In this document: piece after piece, positions 63,718 to 64,000 of the stretch
How the letters are laid out: every line of letters begins with the position of its first letter
Numbering within the stretch: the stretch's first letter is position 1
From: Centrapalus pauciflorus
Lineage: Eukaryota; Streptophyta; Magnoliopsida; Asterales; Asteraceae
Length of the DNA: 64,000 nt
Direction: 5' to 3'
Assembly: GCA_020465985.1 (NCBI GenBank)
Contig: JAANYP010001782.1
Location: forward strand, 1-64,000
Made by a program: the position numbers and the translations under genes
Notes under the pieces: generated by a model
Seen by the model: the letters and a program-made list of their open reading frames with translations, nothing else
The model's database searches: none
What the model was told of the DNA's origin: nothing

Positions 63718-64000
63718 AACCATCTCAAGTTCATCTTTTTGCATTTGTGACTTGCTTGCGGTTTTAGTGAACCGAGTAGGGCTCTTTGTAGGCTTCTGTG
63801 CGATTCTTGACATTATGTGTTGATCATGTGTGTATATAGTTACATTCATCATGTATTTCATGTAAGTCACGAACATTTGTGGTTTAAAGAAGTTAGGGTT
63901 CCTATTTCGAAAGCTAGGGCTTGTTTGGAAATTTATGCGTAATGGGTTGAATGTGGCTTTGAGTTGTCATAACTGTCAATGTATGTTGTTAGCGGTGATT
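63718..64000 (+). other. G3 downstream sequence, no gene seen
   Basis: T-rich, intron-like sequence to the window edge. No supported ORF; an env-like ORF, if present, would start further right. The ORF ending at 63823 crosses the GC cluster and has no recognisable domain. Confidence 0.5.

Larger units (their letters stand above)
45835..64000 (+). mobile_element. G3: Athila-like gypsy element, split by A2, 3' end off window
   Basis: Plus strand. LTR, PBS, gag, protease, RT, RNase H, integrase and the post-integrase region are in the usual order. A2 sits in gag at 47902/58033. The reading is broken by about ten stops or frameshifts but nearly complete in content, unlike G1. The 3' LTR is not reached. 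Confidence 0.9.

Noticed and set aside
63443..63823. 126-codon ORF after G3 integrase as an env gene start
   Set aside because: It spans the GC cluster and a probable splice donor, and its sequence is Ser/Phe-rich without a recognisable domain.

Overview
The window is plant nuclear DNA, almost certainly a eudicot heterochromatic region. It is AT-rich, and I find no host gene, rRNA or tRNA gene and no bacterial-style operon. Essentially all of it is LTR retrotransposons inserted into one another. The evidence is Ty1/copia proteins of the SIRE/Maximus type with extra env-like ORFs, Ty3/gypsy proteins of the Athila type, tRNA primer-binding sites (TGGTATCAGAGC and TGGCGCCGTTGCCGGG types), polypurine tracts, TG...CA LTR ends and 5-bp target-site duplications. 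Element names used here (G1-G3, A1-A2, C1-C2, Y1-Y2, L, S1) are mine.

Left-to-right layout: G1, a minus-strand Athila-like gypsy element, occupies 1-9466 and its 3' end lies off the window. It sits inside A1 (copia SIRE-type, plus strand, 9467-15894 and 21212-21903). A1 also hosts C1 (minus strand, 15895-21206, gag-like ORF only). A1 sits in L (21904-24487, noncoding, perhaps a long LTR), L in Y1 (copia, minus, 24488-28609), Y1 in Y2 (copia, plus, 28610-40222), and Y2 in C2 (second copy of the C family, 40223-43245). C2 also carries a solo Athila-type LTR, S1 (40913-42042). C2 is joined by a deletion-type junction to G2 (gypsy fragment, 43246-45834). G2 hosts G3 (Athila-like, plus, 45835 to the window end), which hosts A2 (second copy of the A family, 47903-58032, intact 692-bp LTRs). 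The left nest is six insertions deep.

Every autonomous-looking element is broken, each in a different place. G1 has a duplicated gag/protease segment and an in-frame loss of reverse transcriptase in the second copy. A2 lacks protease and integrase. Y2 lacks the integrase core. C1 and C2 have no enzymes. G3 has scattered stops and frameshifts. Proliferation would therefore need enzymes supplied in trans.

The most interesting signals are noncoding and repeat across families. (1) A three-stem RNA fold with compensatory base changes lies just downstream of integrase in both G1 and G3. (2) Dense arrays of an ATTCGAGTT-like motif (core TCGA) lie in front of gag and/or env-like ORFs of the three copia families A, C and Y, in places at 21-nt spacing. 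(3) Five covarying stem-loops lie directly after the C1 gag-like stop. (4) Promoter-plus-intron-like modules precede the env-like ORFs. (5) Family-specific GC-rich palindromic clusters occur once in the LTR and again downstream of integrase in the Athila-type elements.
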